Positions 1 to 9,569 are shown, counted from the first letter of the stretch. The stretch: DNA of 64,000 bases from Pseudomonas asplenii (GCF_001293465.1 NZ_JSYZ01000011.1:186001-250000), one strand, 5' to 3'. Numbers and translations: made by a program. The notes: generated by a model not told the origin, from the sequence alone.

Positions 1-1
1 C

Positions 2-2818
2 GACATGGACCGCGACATCAACGGCGCGGCGCGGGAGGTGCAGGCAGCCATCAACGCTTCGCGCAACCTGCTGCCCAGCGGCATGCGCAGCATGCCGACC
101 TACAAGAAGGTCAACCCGTCCCAGGCGCCGATCATGGTGTTGTCGCTGACCTCCGACGTGTTGCAGAAGGGCCAGTTGTACGACCTGGCCTCGACCATCC
201 TGTCCCAGAGCCTGTCCCAGGTGCCGGGCGTGGGCGAAGTGCAGATCGGCGGCAGTTCGCTGCCGGCGGTGCGCATCGAACTCGAACCCCAGGCGTTGAA
301 CCAGTACGGCGTGGCCCTGGACGATGTACGTACCACCATCGCCAACGCCAACGTGCGCCGGCCCAAGGGATCGCTGGAGGACGACCAGCGCAACTGGCAG
401 GTGCAGGCCAACGACCAGTTGGAGAAGGCCAAGGACTACGAGCCGCTGATCATCCACTACCAGAACGGTGCGGCCCTGCGCCTGGGCGATGTGGCGAAGA
501 TCAAGGACAGCGTCGAGGACCGCTACAACAGCGGCTTCTTCAACAATGACGCCGCCGTGCTGCTGGTGATCAACCGCCAGGCCGGCGCCAACATCATCCA
601 GACGGTCAACGAGATCAAGGCGCAGTTGCCGGCGTTGCAGGCGGTGTTGCCGTCCAGCGTCAAGCTGAACCTGGCCATGGACCGCTCGCCGGTGATCAAG
701 GCGACCCTGCATGAAGCCGAGATGACCCTGCTGATCGCTGTCGCCCTGGTGGTGCTGGTGGTCTACCTGTTCCTCGGCAACTTCCGCGCGTCGCTGATCC
801 CGACCCTGGCGGTGCCGGTGTCGCTGATCGGCACCTTCGCCATCATGTACCTCTACGGGTTCTCCCTGAACAACCTGTCGCTGATGGCGCTGATCCTCGC
901 CACCGGCCTGGTGGTGGACGATGCCATCGTGGTGCTGGAGAACATCTCCCGGCATATCGACGAGGGTGTGTCGCCGATGAAGGCGGCCTACCTCGGGGCG
1001 AAGGAGGTCGGTTTCACCCTGTTGTCGATGAACGTTTCGCTGGTGGCGGTGTTCCTGTCGATCCTGTTCATGGGCGGCATCATCGAGAGCCTGTTCCGCG
1101 AGTTCTCGATCACCCTGGCGGCGTCGATCATCGTGTCTCTGGTAGTCTCCCTGACCCTGACGCCGATGCTCTGCGCCCGCTGGCTCAAGCCCCAGGGCGC
1201 GCAGACGCGCCTGCAGCGCTGGAGCGAGCAGGCCAACGAGCGCATGGTCAGCGCCTACGCCCGCAGCCTGGACTGGGTGTTGCGCCACCGGCGCCTGACC
1301 CTGCTCAGCCTGCTGGTGACCATCGCTGTCAACGTCGCACTGTACGTGGTGGTGCCCAAGACCTTCATGCCGCAGCAGGACACCGGGCAACTGATCGGTT
1401 TCATCCGCGGCGATGACGGCCTGTCGTTCGGCGTGATGCAACCGAAGATGGAGACGTTCCGCAAGGCGATCCTGGCCGACCCCGCGGTACAGAGCGTGGC
1501 CGGCTTCATCGGTGGCAACAACGGCACCAACAACGCTTTCATGCTGGTACGTCTCAAGCCGATCAAGGAACGCAACATCTCGGCGCAGAAGGTCATCGAG
1601 CGCCTGCGGGTCGAGATGCCCAAGGTCCCCGGCGCACGCCTGATGCTGATGGCCGACCAGGACCTGCAGTTCGGCGGCGGTCGCGAGCAGACCACCGCGC
1701 AGTACTCCTACATCCTGCAGAGCGACGACCTGGCGGCCCTGCGCGAGTGGTATCCGAAGGTGATCGCGGCGTTCAAGGGGCTGCCGGAACTGACCGCCAT
1801 CGACGCCCGCGAAGGTCGCGGCGCGCAGCAGACCACCCTGGTGGTCGACCGCGATACCGCCAAGCGCCTGGGCGTCGACATGAGCATGGTCACCGCAGTG
1901 CTGAACAACGCCTACAGCCAGCGGCAGATATCCACCATCTATGACAGCCTGAACCAGTACCAGGTGGTGATGGAGGTCAACCCGAAATACGCCCAGGACC
2001 CGGAAACCCTGAACCAGGTCAAGGTGATCGGCAGCGACGGCCAGCGCATTCCGCTGTCGGCCATCGCCCACTACGAGAACAGCCTGCAGGAAGACCAGGT
2101 CAGCCATGAGGGGCAGTTCGCCTCGCAAAGCCTGTCGTTCGACATGGCCCCGGGCGTGACGGTGGAGCAGGGCACGGCGGCGATCGAGCGGGCGGTGGCC
2201 AAGCTAGGCCTGCCGGAGTCGGTGATTGCCAAGATGGCCGGCACCAGCGATGCCTTTGCCGCCACCCAGAAAAGCCAGCCGTTCATGATTCTCGGCGCGC
2301 TGGTGGCGGTCTACCTGGTACTGGGGGTGCTCTACGAGAGCTACATCCATCCGCTGACCATCCTCTCGACGCTGCCTTCGGCCGGCGTCGGCGCCTTGCT
2401 CAGCATCTACCTGCTGGGCGGCGAGTTCAGCCTGATTTCCCTGCTCGGGCTGTTCCTGCTGATCGGTGTGGTGAAGAAGAACGCGATCCTGATGATCGAC
2501 CTGGCCCTGCAACTGGAGCGCCATTCGGCGCTCGAGCCCCTGGCCTCGATCCGTGAAGCCTGTCTGCTGCGCCTGCGGCCGATCCTGATGACCACCCTGG
2601 CGGCGATCCTCGGTGCACTGCCGCTGCTGCTGAGCACCGCCGAAGGGGCGGAAATGCGCCAGCCGCTGGGCCTGACCATCATCGGCGGGCTGGTCTTCAG
2701 CCAGGTCCTGACCCTTTACACCACCCCGGTGGTTTACCTTTATCTCGACCGCCTGCGCCACCGTTTCAACGCCTGGCGTGGCGTCCGTACCGATGGTGCT
2801 CTGGAAACTCCGCTATGA
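2..2818 (+). CDS. muxC: RND multidrug efflux permease, MdtC/MuxC-like (5' truncated)
   Basis: Inner-membrane proton-driven RND transporter, visible for 938 residues. The reading frame is open to the left edge, so the true start lies upstream; about 90-100 residues are missing compared with the usual ~1030 for MdtC/MuxC. Visible hallmarks are the porter-domain region (GVGEVQIGG), the TM4 proton-relay segment with paired aspartates (GLVVDDAIVVLEN) and the second-half helices near GVVKKNAILMID. The segment around LSLMALILATGLVVDDAIVV resembles MdtC more than MexB. The stop overlaps the start of the next gene (ATGA), so the two are translationally coupled. In P. aeruginosa the order is muxA-muxB-muxC-opmB, and the same end of that operon appears to be present here. 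The assignment to MuxC rather than another heteromultimeric RND subunit is an inference from similarity and context. Confidence 0.85.
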   Translation, partial: DMDRDINGAAREVQAAINASRNLLPSGMRSMPTYKKVNPSQAPIMVLSLTSDVLQKGQLYDLASTILSQSLSQVPGVGEVQIGGSSLPAVRIELEPQALNQYGVALDDVRTTIANANVRRPKGSLEDDQRNWQVQANDQLEKAKDYEPLIIHYQNGAALRLGDVAKIKDSVEDRYNSGFFNNDAAVLLVINRQAGANIIQTVNEIKAQLPALQAVLPSSVKLNLAMDRSPVIKATLHEAEMTLLIAVALVVLVVYLFLGNFRASLIPTLAVPVSLIGTFAIMYLYGFSLNNLSLMALILATGLVVDDAIVVLENISRHIDEGVSPMKAAYLGAKEVGFTLLSMNVSLVAVFLSILFMGGIIESLFREFSITLAASIIVSLVVSLTLTPMLCARWLKPQGAQTRLQRWSEQANERMVSAYARSLDWVLRHRRLTLLSLLVTIAVNVALYVVVPKTFMPQQDTGQLIGFIRGDDGLSFGVMQPKMETFRKAILADPAVQSVAGFIGGNNGTNNAFMLVRLKPIKERNISAQKVIERLRVEMPKVPGARLMLMADQDLQFGGGREQTTAQYSYILQSDDLAALREWYPKVIAAFKGLPELTAIDAREGRGAQQTTLVVDRDTAKRLGVDMSMVTAVLNNAYSQRQISTIYDSLNQYQVVMEVNPKYAQDPETLNQVKVIGSDGQRIPLSAIAHYENSLQEDQVSHEGQFASQSLSFDMAPGVTVEQGTAAIERAVAKLGLPESVIAKMAGTSDAFAATQKSQPFMILGALVAVYLVLGVLYESYIHPLTILSTLPSAGVGALLSIYLLGGEFSLISLLGLFLLIGVVKKNAILMIDLALQLERHSALEPLASIREACLLRLRPILMTTLAAILGALPLLLSTAEGAEMRQPLGLTIIGGLVFSQVLTLYTTPVVYLYLDRLRHRFNAWRGVRTDGALETPL

Positions 2819-4308
2819 CTGACCACTCCTACTGCAATGCGACCGCCCGGGCCGCACAACGCCTGGAAATGGCCCGCGGCTCGCGCCTGCTGAGCCTGGC
2901 CCTGTGCGGGCTGATGCTCAGCGCCTGCGCCGTCGGCCCGGACTACAAGCGCCCGGAAGCCGCCACGCCGGCGCAGTACAAGGAAGCCGCCGGCTGGCGC
3001 CAGGCCCAGCCCAGCGACTCGCTGGCCCGTGGCGCCTGGTGGGAGCTGTATGGCGATCCGGTGCTCAATGGCCTGGTGGAAAAACTCAACAGCGGCAACC
3101 AGACCGTGGCCCAGTCCGAGGCACAGTTCCGCCAGGCCCAGGCCCTGGTGCGCAGTTCCCGCGGGGCGTTCTTTCCCAGTGTCGACCTGAGCGCGGGCAA
3201 GACCCGTTCCAGCCAGGGCACCGGCAGCAGCAACTCAAGCCTGAGCAGTTCCGCGAGCGGGATTCGCGACACCTACAACGCGCAACTGGGCGTGAGCTGG
3301 GAAGCCGATGTCTGGGGCAAGCTGCGCCGCGGCCTCGAGGCGGACCAGGCGAGTGCCCAGGCGAGCTTCGCCGACCTGGCGGCGATGCGCCTGAGCCAGC
3401 AATCGGAACTGGTGCAGAACTACTTGCAACTGCGGGTGATCGATGAGCAGAAACGCCTGCTCGAAGCCACCGTGCAGGCCTATGAGCGCTCGCTGAAAAC
3501 CACCGAGAACCAGTACCGCTTCGGCGTTTCGGACAAGGCCTCGATCGCCCAGGCGCAGACCCAGTTGAAAAGCGCCCAGGGCGACCTGATCGACCTGGCC
3601 TGGCAGCGCGCCCAGTTTGAAAACGCCATTGCTGTGCTGACCGGCCAGGCACCGGCCGACTTCAAGCTGGCGGCCACCCGCGACGTTCCGGCGTTGCCAC
3701 AGATTCCGCTGGGCCTGCCGTCGCAACTGCTGGAGCGGCGTCCGGATGTCGCCTCGGCGGAGCGCTCGGTGATTGCCGCCAACGCCAAGATCGGCGTGGC
3801 GAAGGCGGCCTACTACCCGGACCTGACCCTGAGCCTGTCCGGCGGCTACAGCAGCAGTACCTATGCCGACTGGATCAGCCTGCCGAACCGTTTCTGGTCG
3901 GTGGGGCCGAAACTGGCGATGACCCTGTTCGACGGCGGGCAGCGCTCGGCGGAAGTGGAACGGACCGAGGCGGTGTATGACCAGACTGTCGCCAAGTATC
4001 GCCAGACCGTGCTCGACGGTTTCCGCGAGGTGGAGAACTACCTGGTGCAGCTCAAGGTGATGGAGAACGAGGCGGTGGTGCGCCAGCAGGCGCTGGACTC
4101 GGCCCGTGAATCCCTGCGCCTGACCGAAAACCAGTACAAGGCTGGCCTGATCGCCTACCTGGATGTGGTCACCGTGCAGACCACCGCCCTGAGCAACGAG
4201 CGCAGCGTGCTGAGCCTGCTGCAGAGCCGGCTGATCGCCAGTGTGCAACTGATTGCCGCCCTCGGCGGGGGCTGGGACGGCGCCACCGGGCCGGTGGCCA
4301 CCAAGTAA
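2815..4308 (+). CDS. opmB: RND efflux outer-membrane channel lipoprotein (NodT/OprM family, OpmB-like)
   Basis: Trimeric outer-membrane channel that completes a tripartite RND pump. The 497 residues match the family length. A signal peptide ends in the lipobox LSAC (about residues 36-39), followed by the family's typical VGPDYKRP start of the mature protein. Two repeated outer-membrane-factor halves follow, with long helical segments and the motif LLERRPDVASAE. The start ATG overlaps the stop of the permease gene by 4 bp, which supports one operon. No convincing terminator is visible before the convergent cyclase gene. Confidence 0.9.
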   Translation: MTDHSYCNATARAAQRLEMARGSRLLSLALCGLMLSACAVGPDYKRPEAATPAQYKEAAGWRQAQPSDSLARGAWWELYGDPVLNGLVEKLNSGNQTVAQSEAQFRQAQALVRSSRGAFFPSVDLSAGKTRSSQGTGSSNSSLSSSASGIRDTYNAQLGVSWEADVWGKLRRGLEADQASAQASFADLAAMRLSQQSELVQNYLQLRVIDEQKRLLEATVQAYERSLKTTENQYRFGVSDKASIAQAQTQLKSAQGDLIDLAWQRAQFENAIAVLTGQAPADFKLAATRDVPALPQIPLGLPSQLLERRPDVASAERSVIAANAKIGVAKAAYYPDLTLSLSGGYSSSTYADWISLPNRFWSVGPKLAMTLFDGGQRSAEVERTEAVYDQTVAKYRQTVLDGFREVENYLVQLKVMENEAVVRQQALDSARESLRLTENQYKAGLIAYLDVVTVQTTALSNERSVLSLLQSRLIASVQLIAALGGGWDGATGPVATK

Positions 4309-4364
4309 CCCGATCCCTGCGGTGGGCCTGTTCGCGGCCAGCCTGGCTGGCCAGCGCAACTCCG

Positions 4365-5441
4365 TCACTCAAAAAAGGTATAGCGGTCCTTGCCGCTGTG
4401 CTTGGAGCTGTAGAGCGCCTGGTCAGCCTTGACCAGTGCCGAGTTCAGCGTGTCCTGCGGCTCGATCCGGGCCAGGCCGATACTGATAGTCACCGGATAC
4501 TCGGTCATCGCTTCACGCACCCGTCGGCACAGGCGCGCCATCAGTGCCTCGGCCTCGATACGGGGCATGCCGTGCAGGTACACTGCGAATTCCTCACCGC
4601 CCAGCCGGGCATACTCGAAGTCCCCCATCACCGTCTTGATGTCCGCCGCCACGCGCTTGAGCACTTCATCGCCGACGTCGTGGCCGTGCACGTCGTTGAC
4701 CTTCTTGAAATTGTCGACATCAATCATTGCCAGGTACTGGGCATGATCCTGCGGCGTCGTGCGCAAGTGCTGCTGGGTCTTGCTCATGAACGAGCGTCGA
4801 TTGGGAATGGCCGTCAGCGCATCGATATAAGCCTGTTCCAGCAGCCGTCCAGCCATGATGTGGTTGTGCAGCTTGGCCTGTCGCAGCCTGAAGAAACTGT
4901 AGAGGGTAATTCCGGTGAGAAACAGCGAATAGCTGAGGATCAGCGCCCCCTTGAGCTCGTAGACGACGATCCCGGTCATGAAGAAGGGATCGAGCACTAC
5001 CCAGCAAACGCCCACTGCGCAGAGAAATGACCAGCGACTCAACGGCAGTACCGAGGCACTGTAGAGAATGCTGGAGGCTGCAAGGATCTGCCACACCGCA
5101 TGCTGTTCCCGGGGCAGACCCTCGATGACCAGGCGGATGCCCAGCGCGATCACGGCGACGAACACCAGGTTCAGCAGGTCGAAGTGCCGTGCCTGGCGCA
5201 CGAAGCGTTGCAGGATCACCAGGGCGGTCAGGCTGGCGATGAACAGCAGGGACATCCAGGTGAAACCCTGGGCGCCAATGAAGCTGACGATCAGGTCGAA
5301 CAGCAGCCAGATCCCCAGGCTGGCCAGGTAGATCAGGCTGCAGAAACCGCGCAGCCGTTCGAAATCGTGTTGCGCAAACTCCGCCTGGAGTGCCGGTGTA
5401 GGAGCCTGGCTGGTCACCTGGGCTTCAAGGGTCTTGAGCAT
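4365..5441 (-). CDS. Membrane diguanylate cyclase (GGDEF domain)
   Basis: Predicted to make cyclic di-GMP from two GTP. The N-terminal ~190 residues hold about six hydrophobic segments, with no recognised sensor domain. A GGDEF domain follows from DALTAIPNRRSF, with the active-site motif GGEEF, so it should be catalytically competent. The inhibitory I-site RxxD upstream of GGEEF is not present in its usual place, suggesting little product inhibition. I chose the ATG at 5441: it is preceded by AAGG and gives a normal N-terminus. A longer frame reaching 5561 would overlap the next gene and lacks a clear RBS. It stands alone and is convergent with opmB. Confidence 0.85.
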   Translation of the reverse strand: MLKTLEAQVTSQAPTPALQAEFAQHDFERLRGFCSLIYLASLGIWLLFDLIVSFIGAQGFTWMSLLFIASLTALVILQRFVRQARHFDLLNLVFVAVIALGIRLVIEGLPREQHAVWQILAASSILYSASVLPLSRWSFLCAVGVCWVVLDPFFMTGIVVYELKGALILSYSLFLTGITLYSFFRLRQAKLHNHIMAGRLLEQAYIDALTAIPNRRSFMSKTQQHLRTTPQDHAQYLAMIDVDNFKKVNDVHGHDVGDEVLKRVAADIKTVMGDFEYARLGGEEFAVYLHGMPRIEAEALMARLCRRVREAMTEYPVTISIGLARIEPQDTLNSALVKADQALYSSKHSGKDRYTFFE

Positions 5442-5557
5442 TGCGGGCCTTGTTACGCATTGAGAATCGTCTTCATGGACGATAGCGCAACTCAAGGCTT
5501 GCCAACCACCGGGCATGGCGGCCAGATCTACAAAAGCATGGCCGCCATGCACCTGCT

Positions 5558-6292
5558 TCAACTACGTGAACCGAGCTTTATGCGGATGAATGTGCCCTTC
5601 GAGTTGGGCCCCACCTTTCCAGCCCGGCTGAAGAGCTTGTAATAGGCCAAGTGCACGCCGTCAGCCATGTCAAAGAAGTATTTTGCCTCCAAGGACATAA
5701 CAGTTCCGTTAGTGGTATCTGTCACTGTTTTATAGCTAAGGACCGGCTCATTGGGCCCGCCGATACTGAGGCCGATCCGATCACCGTCGGTCTGTCCGTC
5801 ATAAAGCGCGATGAAGAAGTCCACGCGGTGGTCATGTTCTTGTAGGTATTGGTGGGTCACCCCGTCGCCTTGACTGAGTTCTTCATCCACCTCCGGCTTG
5901 CTGCCGGCCAAGCCGCCGTTGGGAACGCGCAAATCGATGGTGAAGCGCTCGGTTTCTGACTCGAAGGTGGCGCCGGCATGGTTGCGCACCTTGAAGGCAA
6001 CCTTGGAGACACCTTCCTCTTGCAGGTACTGAGGGAGCAAATACAGCCTGTGCGGGAAGTGGATCGGCCCGGGCATGTGTTGGGGAAACTCGTGGACGTT
6101 GCCGGTGGGCGATGTGTAGATCAGGGTCAAATGATCGACCTGGTCGTGTTGCGCGGGGTCAGGCCAGGCGGTCCTGATGTCCAGGGCAAGGTCGGACGTC
6201 AGGGCGCCGACCGGCAGAAGGTTGTGCTGCGGGTAGTCTAAGTTTTCCAGTGCTGCCGGGATGTGCAGGGGAGGAAGGGGGGCGTGACTCAT
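5558..6292 (-). CDS. Hypothetical protein, unrecognised
   Basis: A 244-residue acidic soluble protein with no signal peptide and no membrane segment. I do not recognise a family. The sequence has several beta-rich stretches with alternating hydrophobic residues (LTLIYTSP, VAFKVRNHAG, HRVDFFIALYDG), compatible with immunoglobulin-like sandwich modules of the kind found in secreted or surface repeat proteins; this is inference only. The ATG at 6292 is preferred over one 27 nt upstream because GGAGA sits 9 nt before it. It is monocistronic, lies downstream of nirD on the same strand, and two inverted repeats separate it from nirD. Confidence 0.6.
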   Translation of the reverse strand: MSHAPLPPLHIPAALENLDYPQHNLLPVGALTSDLALDIRTAWPDPAQHDQVDHLTLIYTSPTGNVHEFPQHMPGPIHFPHRLYLLPQYLQEEGVSKVAFKVRNHAGATFESETERFTIDLRVPNGGLAGSKPEVDEELSQGDGVTHQYLQEHDHRVDFFIALYDGQTDGDRIGLSIGGPNEPVLSYKTVTDTTNGTVMSLEAKYFFDMADGVHLAYYKLFSRAGKVGPNSKGTFIRIKLGSRS

Positions 6293-6321
6293 CGCTATGG
6301 TCTCCATCGTGGCTGACAAGC

Positions 6322-6349
6322 GACAGGTGCTGCCTGGGCAACACCTGTC
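6322..6349. repeat. Inverted repeat / hairpin between nirD and the hypothetical gene
   Basis: GACAGGTG and CACCTGTC flank an inner GCC/GGC pair, giving a nearly continuous ~12 bp stem with a very small loop. It lies about 30 bp upstream of the start of the hypothetical gene and downstream of nirD. There is no U-run, so it could be an operator or a weak terminator. Confidence 0.45.
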
Positions 6350-6415
6350 CCGCTGGCAATCCGGATGGATACAGCTGCCAGACGCCCATTAGGGCCTGCG
6401 CGGTCGAGACTGGCT

Positions 6416-6433
6416 ACTGTCAGTTCTGACAGT
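6416..6433. repeat. 18-bp palindrome downstream of nirD
   Basis: ACTGTCAG-TT-CTGACAGT is a perfect dyad 22 bp beyond the nirD stop and about 125 bp upstream of the next start. It lacks a U-run. Its shape fits a dimeric regulator site better than a terminator; the regulator is unknown. Confidence 0.45.
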
Positions 6434-6455
6434 CTTGCCAGGTTCCCGACGAACG

Positions 6456-6830
6456 TCAGATCACCGCGATCTGCACTTCATCGCCGGCCCAGCGCACTGG
6501 CCAGACCCGCAACTGCTGCTCCGGATACTCCAGGCAACTGCCGTCCTCGAGGTTGAAGTGCTGCTTGTACAGCGGCGAGGCGATCACCGGCTGGCCCTTG
6601 ATATGGCCGACGATGCCGCGGCCGATCACATTGGCGCCGGACAACGGGTCATGGTTGTCGATGGCATACAGGGTGCGTCCCCGGGTGTCATCGGGCAGGT
6701 AGAACAGCGCGACCTGGGCGCAGTGGAACCAGACCACCACGCCGGAGTTCTCCACCAGGTCTTCGCGGCGGCAGACCGCCTGCCACTGCAAATCGTTGGC
6801 CATGCTGTGTTGTGCGGTTGACTGGCCCAT
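6456..6830 (-). CDS. nirD: Assimilatory nitrite reductase small subunit NirD
   Basis: Small subunit of the cytoplasmic NAD(P)H nitrite reductase that reduces nitrite to ammonium. The 124 residues have the Rieske-like NirD fold (LFYLPDD, YAIDNHDP, SPLYKQHFNLEDG) but lack the Cys/His iron-sulfur ligands of true Rieske proteins, as expected for NirD. Its start overlaps the nirB stop as ATGA, so it is coupled to nirB in one operon. A second Met at residue 10 is possible, but the overlap favours the longer form. Confidence 0.93.
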   Translation of the reverse strand: MGQSTAQHSMANDLQWQAVCRREDLVENSGVVVWFHCAQVALFYLPDDTRGRTLYAIDNHDPLSGANVIGRGIVGHIKGQPVIASPLYKQHFNLEDGSCLEYPEQQLRVWPVRWAGDEVQIAVI

Positions 6831-9388
6831 CAGAGCACCTCCTCATGTACGGCAATCAGGTTGAGTTCATCGGCGCGCACCGGCCGGCGCTGCGCACGTT
6901 CCTTGACGAAATGGATGTCCGGGTCGCCGCGCCGGTCGTTGACGAAGGTGCGGAAGCGCTTGAGTTTTTCCGGGTCGCTGATCGCGTTGGCCCACTCGCA
7001 TTCGTAGCGCTCGACCACCCGTTGCAACTGGTTCTCCAGCTCGGCGGCCAGGCCCAGGCTGTCGTCGATGATCACCGCCTTGAGGTAGTCGAGGCCGCCC
7101 TCGAGGTTTTCCCGCCACACCGAGGTGCGTTGCAGACGGTCGGCGGTGCGGATGTAGAACATGAGGAAACGGTCGACGTAGCGGATCAGCGTCTCATCAT
7201 CCAGGTCGGTGGCGAACAGCTCGGCGTGGCGTGGGCGCATGCCGCCGTTGCCGCAGACATACAGGTTCCAGCCTTTCTCGGTGGCGATCACGCCGATGTC
7301 CTTGCTCTGGGCCTCGGCGCATTCGCGGGTGCAACCGGACACCGCCAGCTTGAACTTGTGTGGTGCGCGCAGGCCCTTGTAGCGGTTCTCCAACAGCAGG
7401 GCCATGGCCACGCTGTCCTGCACACCGTAACGGCACCAGGTGCTGCCGACGCAGGATTTCACCGTGCGCAGCGACTTGCCGTAGCCATGGCCGGTCTCGA
7501 AGCCGGCGTCGATCAGTTCGCCCCAGATCTGTGGCAGTTCGTGCAGTTGCGCGCCGAACAGGTCGATGCGCTGGCCGCCGGTGATCTTGGTGTAGAGGTC
7601 GTATTTCTTCGCCACCACACCCAGGGCGATCAGCTTGTCCGGGGTGATTTCGCCGGCAGCGATCCGCGGGATGATCGAGTAGGTGCCGTTCTTCTGCATG
7701 TTGGCCATGAAGGTGTCGTTGGTGTCCTGCAGCGGCACCAGCGCCTTGTCCATGATCGGCCGGTTCCAGCACGAAGCGAGGATCGACCCCACCGCCGGCT
7801 TGCAGATGTCGCAGCCGGTGTGACCCTTGCCGTGGCGGGCGAGCAGTTCCTCGAAGGTCTCGATGCCACCGACCCGAACCAGGGCGTAGAGCTCCTGGCG
7901 GGTATGGGCGAAGTGTTCGCAGAGGCTCTTGTCGACGGCCACGCCGCGGGCCACCAGTTCGTGCTCGAAGACCTGCTTGAGCAGCGCGCTGCAGCCGCCG
8001 CAGCCGGTGGCGGCTTTGGTCTGCGCCTTGAGATCGGACAGATCGCTGCAACCGGCATCCACCGCGCAGCAGATCGCGCCCTTGGTGACGTTGTGGCAGG
8101 AGCAGATGGTCGCCGTGGCGGGCAGGGCATCGGCACCGAGGGTCGGGGTGCCTTCGTTCATGGGCAGGATCAGGCTGGCCGGGTCCTGGGGCAGGGCGAT
8201 GGCGTTCTGTACGTATTGCAGCAGGGTGTCGTAGTAGCTGTTGTCGCCCACCAGTACTGCACCGATGACCTTCTTGCCCTCGGCATCGACCACCAGGCGC
8301 CGGTAGGCGGAGTTGGCTTCGTCGATGAAGCGATAGCTGCGTGCGCCCGGGGTGGCGCCGTGGGCATCGCCGATCGAACCGACATCGACGCCGAGCAGCT
8401 TGAGCTTGGTCGACATATCGGCACCGTTGAAGGTGTCCGCGGCTTCACCGGCCAGGCGGCTGGCGACATTGCGCGCCATGCTGTAGCCCGGCGCGACCAG
8501 GCCGAACACGCTGCCGTTCCAGGCGGCGCATTCGCCGATGGCCGAGATGGCCGGGTCGCTGGTCTGGCAGTGGCTGTCGATGACGATGCCGCCCCGTGGC
8601 GCGATCTCCAGCCCGCTGTTGCGGCCCAGCAGGTCCTGGGGACGAATCCCGGCGGAGAAGACGATCAGGTCGGTTTCGAGAAATTCGCCGCCGTCGAAAT
8701 TCATCCGGTAGCGGTACTGCTCGCCGGCGACTATTTCCTTGGTTGCACGGGAGAGGTGGACACCGACGCCCAGGCCTTCGATCTGCGTCTTGAGGGCGGC
8801 ACCGCCATCGCCGTCCAGTTGCACCGGCATCAGCCGCGGGGCGAACTCGACCACATGGGCTTCCAGGCCCAGGGACTTGAGCGCATTGGCCGCCTCCAGG
8901 CCCAGCAGGCCGCCGCCGACCACCACGCCACGGCGGGCTTCGGCGGCGGCCGCGCGGATCGCGTCGAGATCGTCGAGGGTGCGGTAGACCAGCCGCGCCG
9001 AGCCTTCGGAGCCGGGAATCGGCGGCACGAACGGATAGGAACCGGTGGCCAGGATCAACTGGTCGTAGGGCTGGCGGCCTGAACGGGTGACGATCTCGCG
9101 CCTGTCGCGGTCGATCTCCAGCACTTCGACGCCCAGGTGCAGCCTGACCCCGTGACGCTCGTACAAGCCGGGCTCGCCGAGGGCCAGGGCCTGGGCGTCC
9201 TTGCCGGCGAAATATTCGGACAGGTGCACGCGGTCATAGGCCGGTTGCCATTCCTCTCCATAGACATGCAGTTCGAACTGATGCAGGGCGCCACGCTCGA
9301 TCAACTGCTCGACGCAGTGGTGGCCGACCATGCCATTACCCACGATCACCAGTTTCCTGCGATGTTCGACATTTACGATAGCGTTCAT
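6830..9388 (-). CDS. nirB: Assimilatory nitrite reductase large subunit NirB
   Basis: Catalytic subunit (852 residues) that carries out the six-electron reduction of nitrite to ammonium. In order: a FAD/NAD-binding pyridine nucleotide-disulfide oxidoreductase domain (GNGMVGHHC, GGGLLGLEAA), BFD-type [2Fe-2S] cysteine clusters near CSCHNV and GCGGC, a second cluster near GCDICKPAVG, then the siroheme/[4Fe-4S] domain with CVGSTWC and CTRECAEA. The ATG at 9388 is preferred to the one 18 nt upstream because AGGA lies just before it. The upstream leader carries a sigma-54 promoter and an antitermination element, predicting control by nitrogen limitation and by nitrate/nitrite. Confidence 0.95.
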   Translation of the reverse strand: MNAIVNVEHRRKLVIVGNGMVGHHCVEQLIERGALHQFELHVYGEEWQPAYDRVHLSEYFAGKDAQALALGEPGLYERHGVRLHLGVEVLEIDRDRREIVTRSGRQPYDQLILATGSYPFVPPIPGSEGSARLVYRTLDDLDAIRAAAAEARRGVVVGGGLLGLEAANALKSLGLEAHVVEFAPRLMPVQLDGDGGAALKTQIEGLGVGVHLSRATKEIVAGEQYRYRMNFDGGEFLETDLIVFSAGIRPQDLLGRNSGLEIAPRGGIVIDSHCQTSDPAISAIGECAAWNGSVFGLVAPGYSMARNVASRLAGEAADTFNGADMSTKLKLLGVDVGSIGDAHGATPGARSYRFIDEANSAYRRLVVDAEGKKVIGAVLVGDNSYYDTLLQYVQNAIALPQDPASLILPMNEGTPTLGADALPATATICSCHNVTKGAICCAVDAGCSDLSDLKAQTKAATGCGGCSALLKQVFEHELVARGVAVDKSLCEHFAHTRQELYALVRVGGIETFEELLARHGKGHTGCDICKPAVGSILASCWNRPIMDKALVPLQDTNDTFMANMQKNGTYSIIPRIAAGEITPDKLIALGVVAKKYDLYTKITGGQRIDLFGAQLHELPQIWGELIDAGFETGHGYGKSLRTVKSCVGSTWCRYGVQDSVAMALLLENRYKGLRAPHKFKLAVSGCTRECAEAQSKDIGVIATEKGWNLYVCGNGGMRPRHAELFATDLDDETLIRYVDRFLMFYIRTADRLQRTSVWRENLEGGLDYLKAVIIDDSLGLAAELENQLQRVVERYECEWANAISDPEKLKRFRTFVNDRRGDPDIHFVKERAQRRPVRADELNLIAVHEEVL

Positions 9389-9441
9389 GGAGCTTCCTCG
9401 GATCACGGCCAGTCACGGACTGGCGCAGCCAGAAAAAATGC

Positions 9442-9474
9442 AAAAAAAAACGCCTGGAGCCGAAGCTCCAGGCG
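9442..9474 (-). terminator. Intrinsic terminator in the nirB leader (attenuator)
   Basis: On the minus strand a perfect 10-bp GC-rich stem (9451-9474) closed by a TTCG tetraloop is followed directly by nine T residues (9442-9450). It lies about 53 nt before the nirB start and after the promoter, so it must be passed for nirB to be expressed. The 3' arm of the adjacent P2 hairpin shares seven bases with it, making the two mutually exclusive. Confidence 0.9.
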
Positions 9475-9555
9475 CCTTTGCCTGGTGTCTTATTCCTGTT
9501 CTGTGTGTGATCGCCGTTGACCACCGGAACGGTCTGCCAGGTCATTCATGGCAGA
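9468..9555 (-). promoter_or_regulatory. ANTAR-type two-hexaloop antitermination element of nirBD
   Basis: P1 (9533-9555) is a 7-bp stem TCTGCCA/TGGCAGA plus a G-C pair, with one bulged U, closing hexaloop AAUGAC. P2 (9468-9485) is the stem CCAGGC/GCCTGG closing hexaloop AAAGGC. Both loops have A at position 1 and G at position 4, the known signature of RNA targets of ANTAR proteins such as NasR and NasT. P2 overlaps the terminator stem, so stabilising P2 would block termination. The P1-P2 spacer is about 47 nt, longer than in the nitrate reductase leader. The pairing is seen in the sequence; the protein partner (NasT, held by NasS) is inferred and is not in this window. Confidence 0.8.
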
Positions 9556-9569
9556 GAGTGACTGGATAA

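Noticed and set aside
6812..9082. A 756-residue plus-strand frame opposite nirB
   Set aside because: It is antisense to a fully recognisable NirB and shows no motifs.
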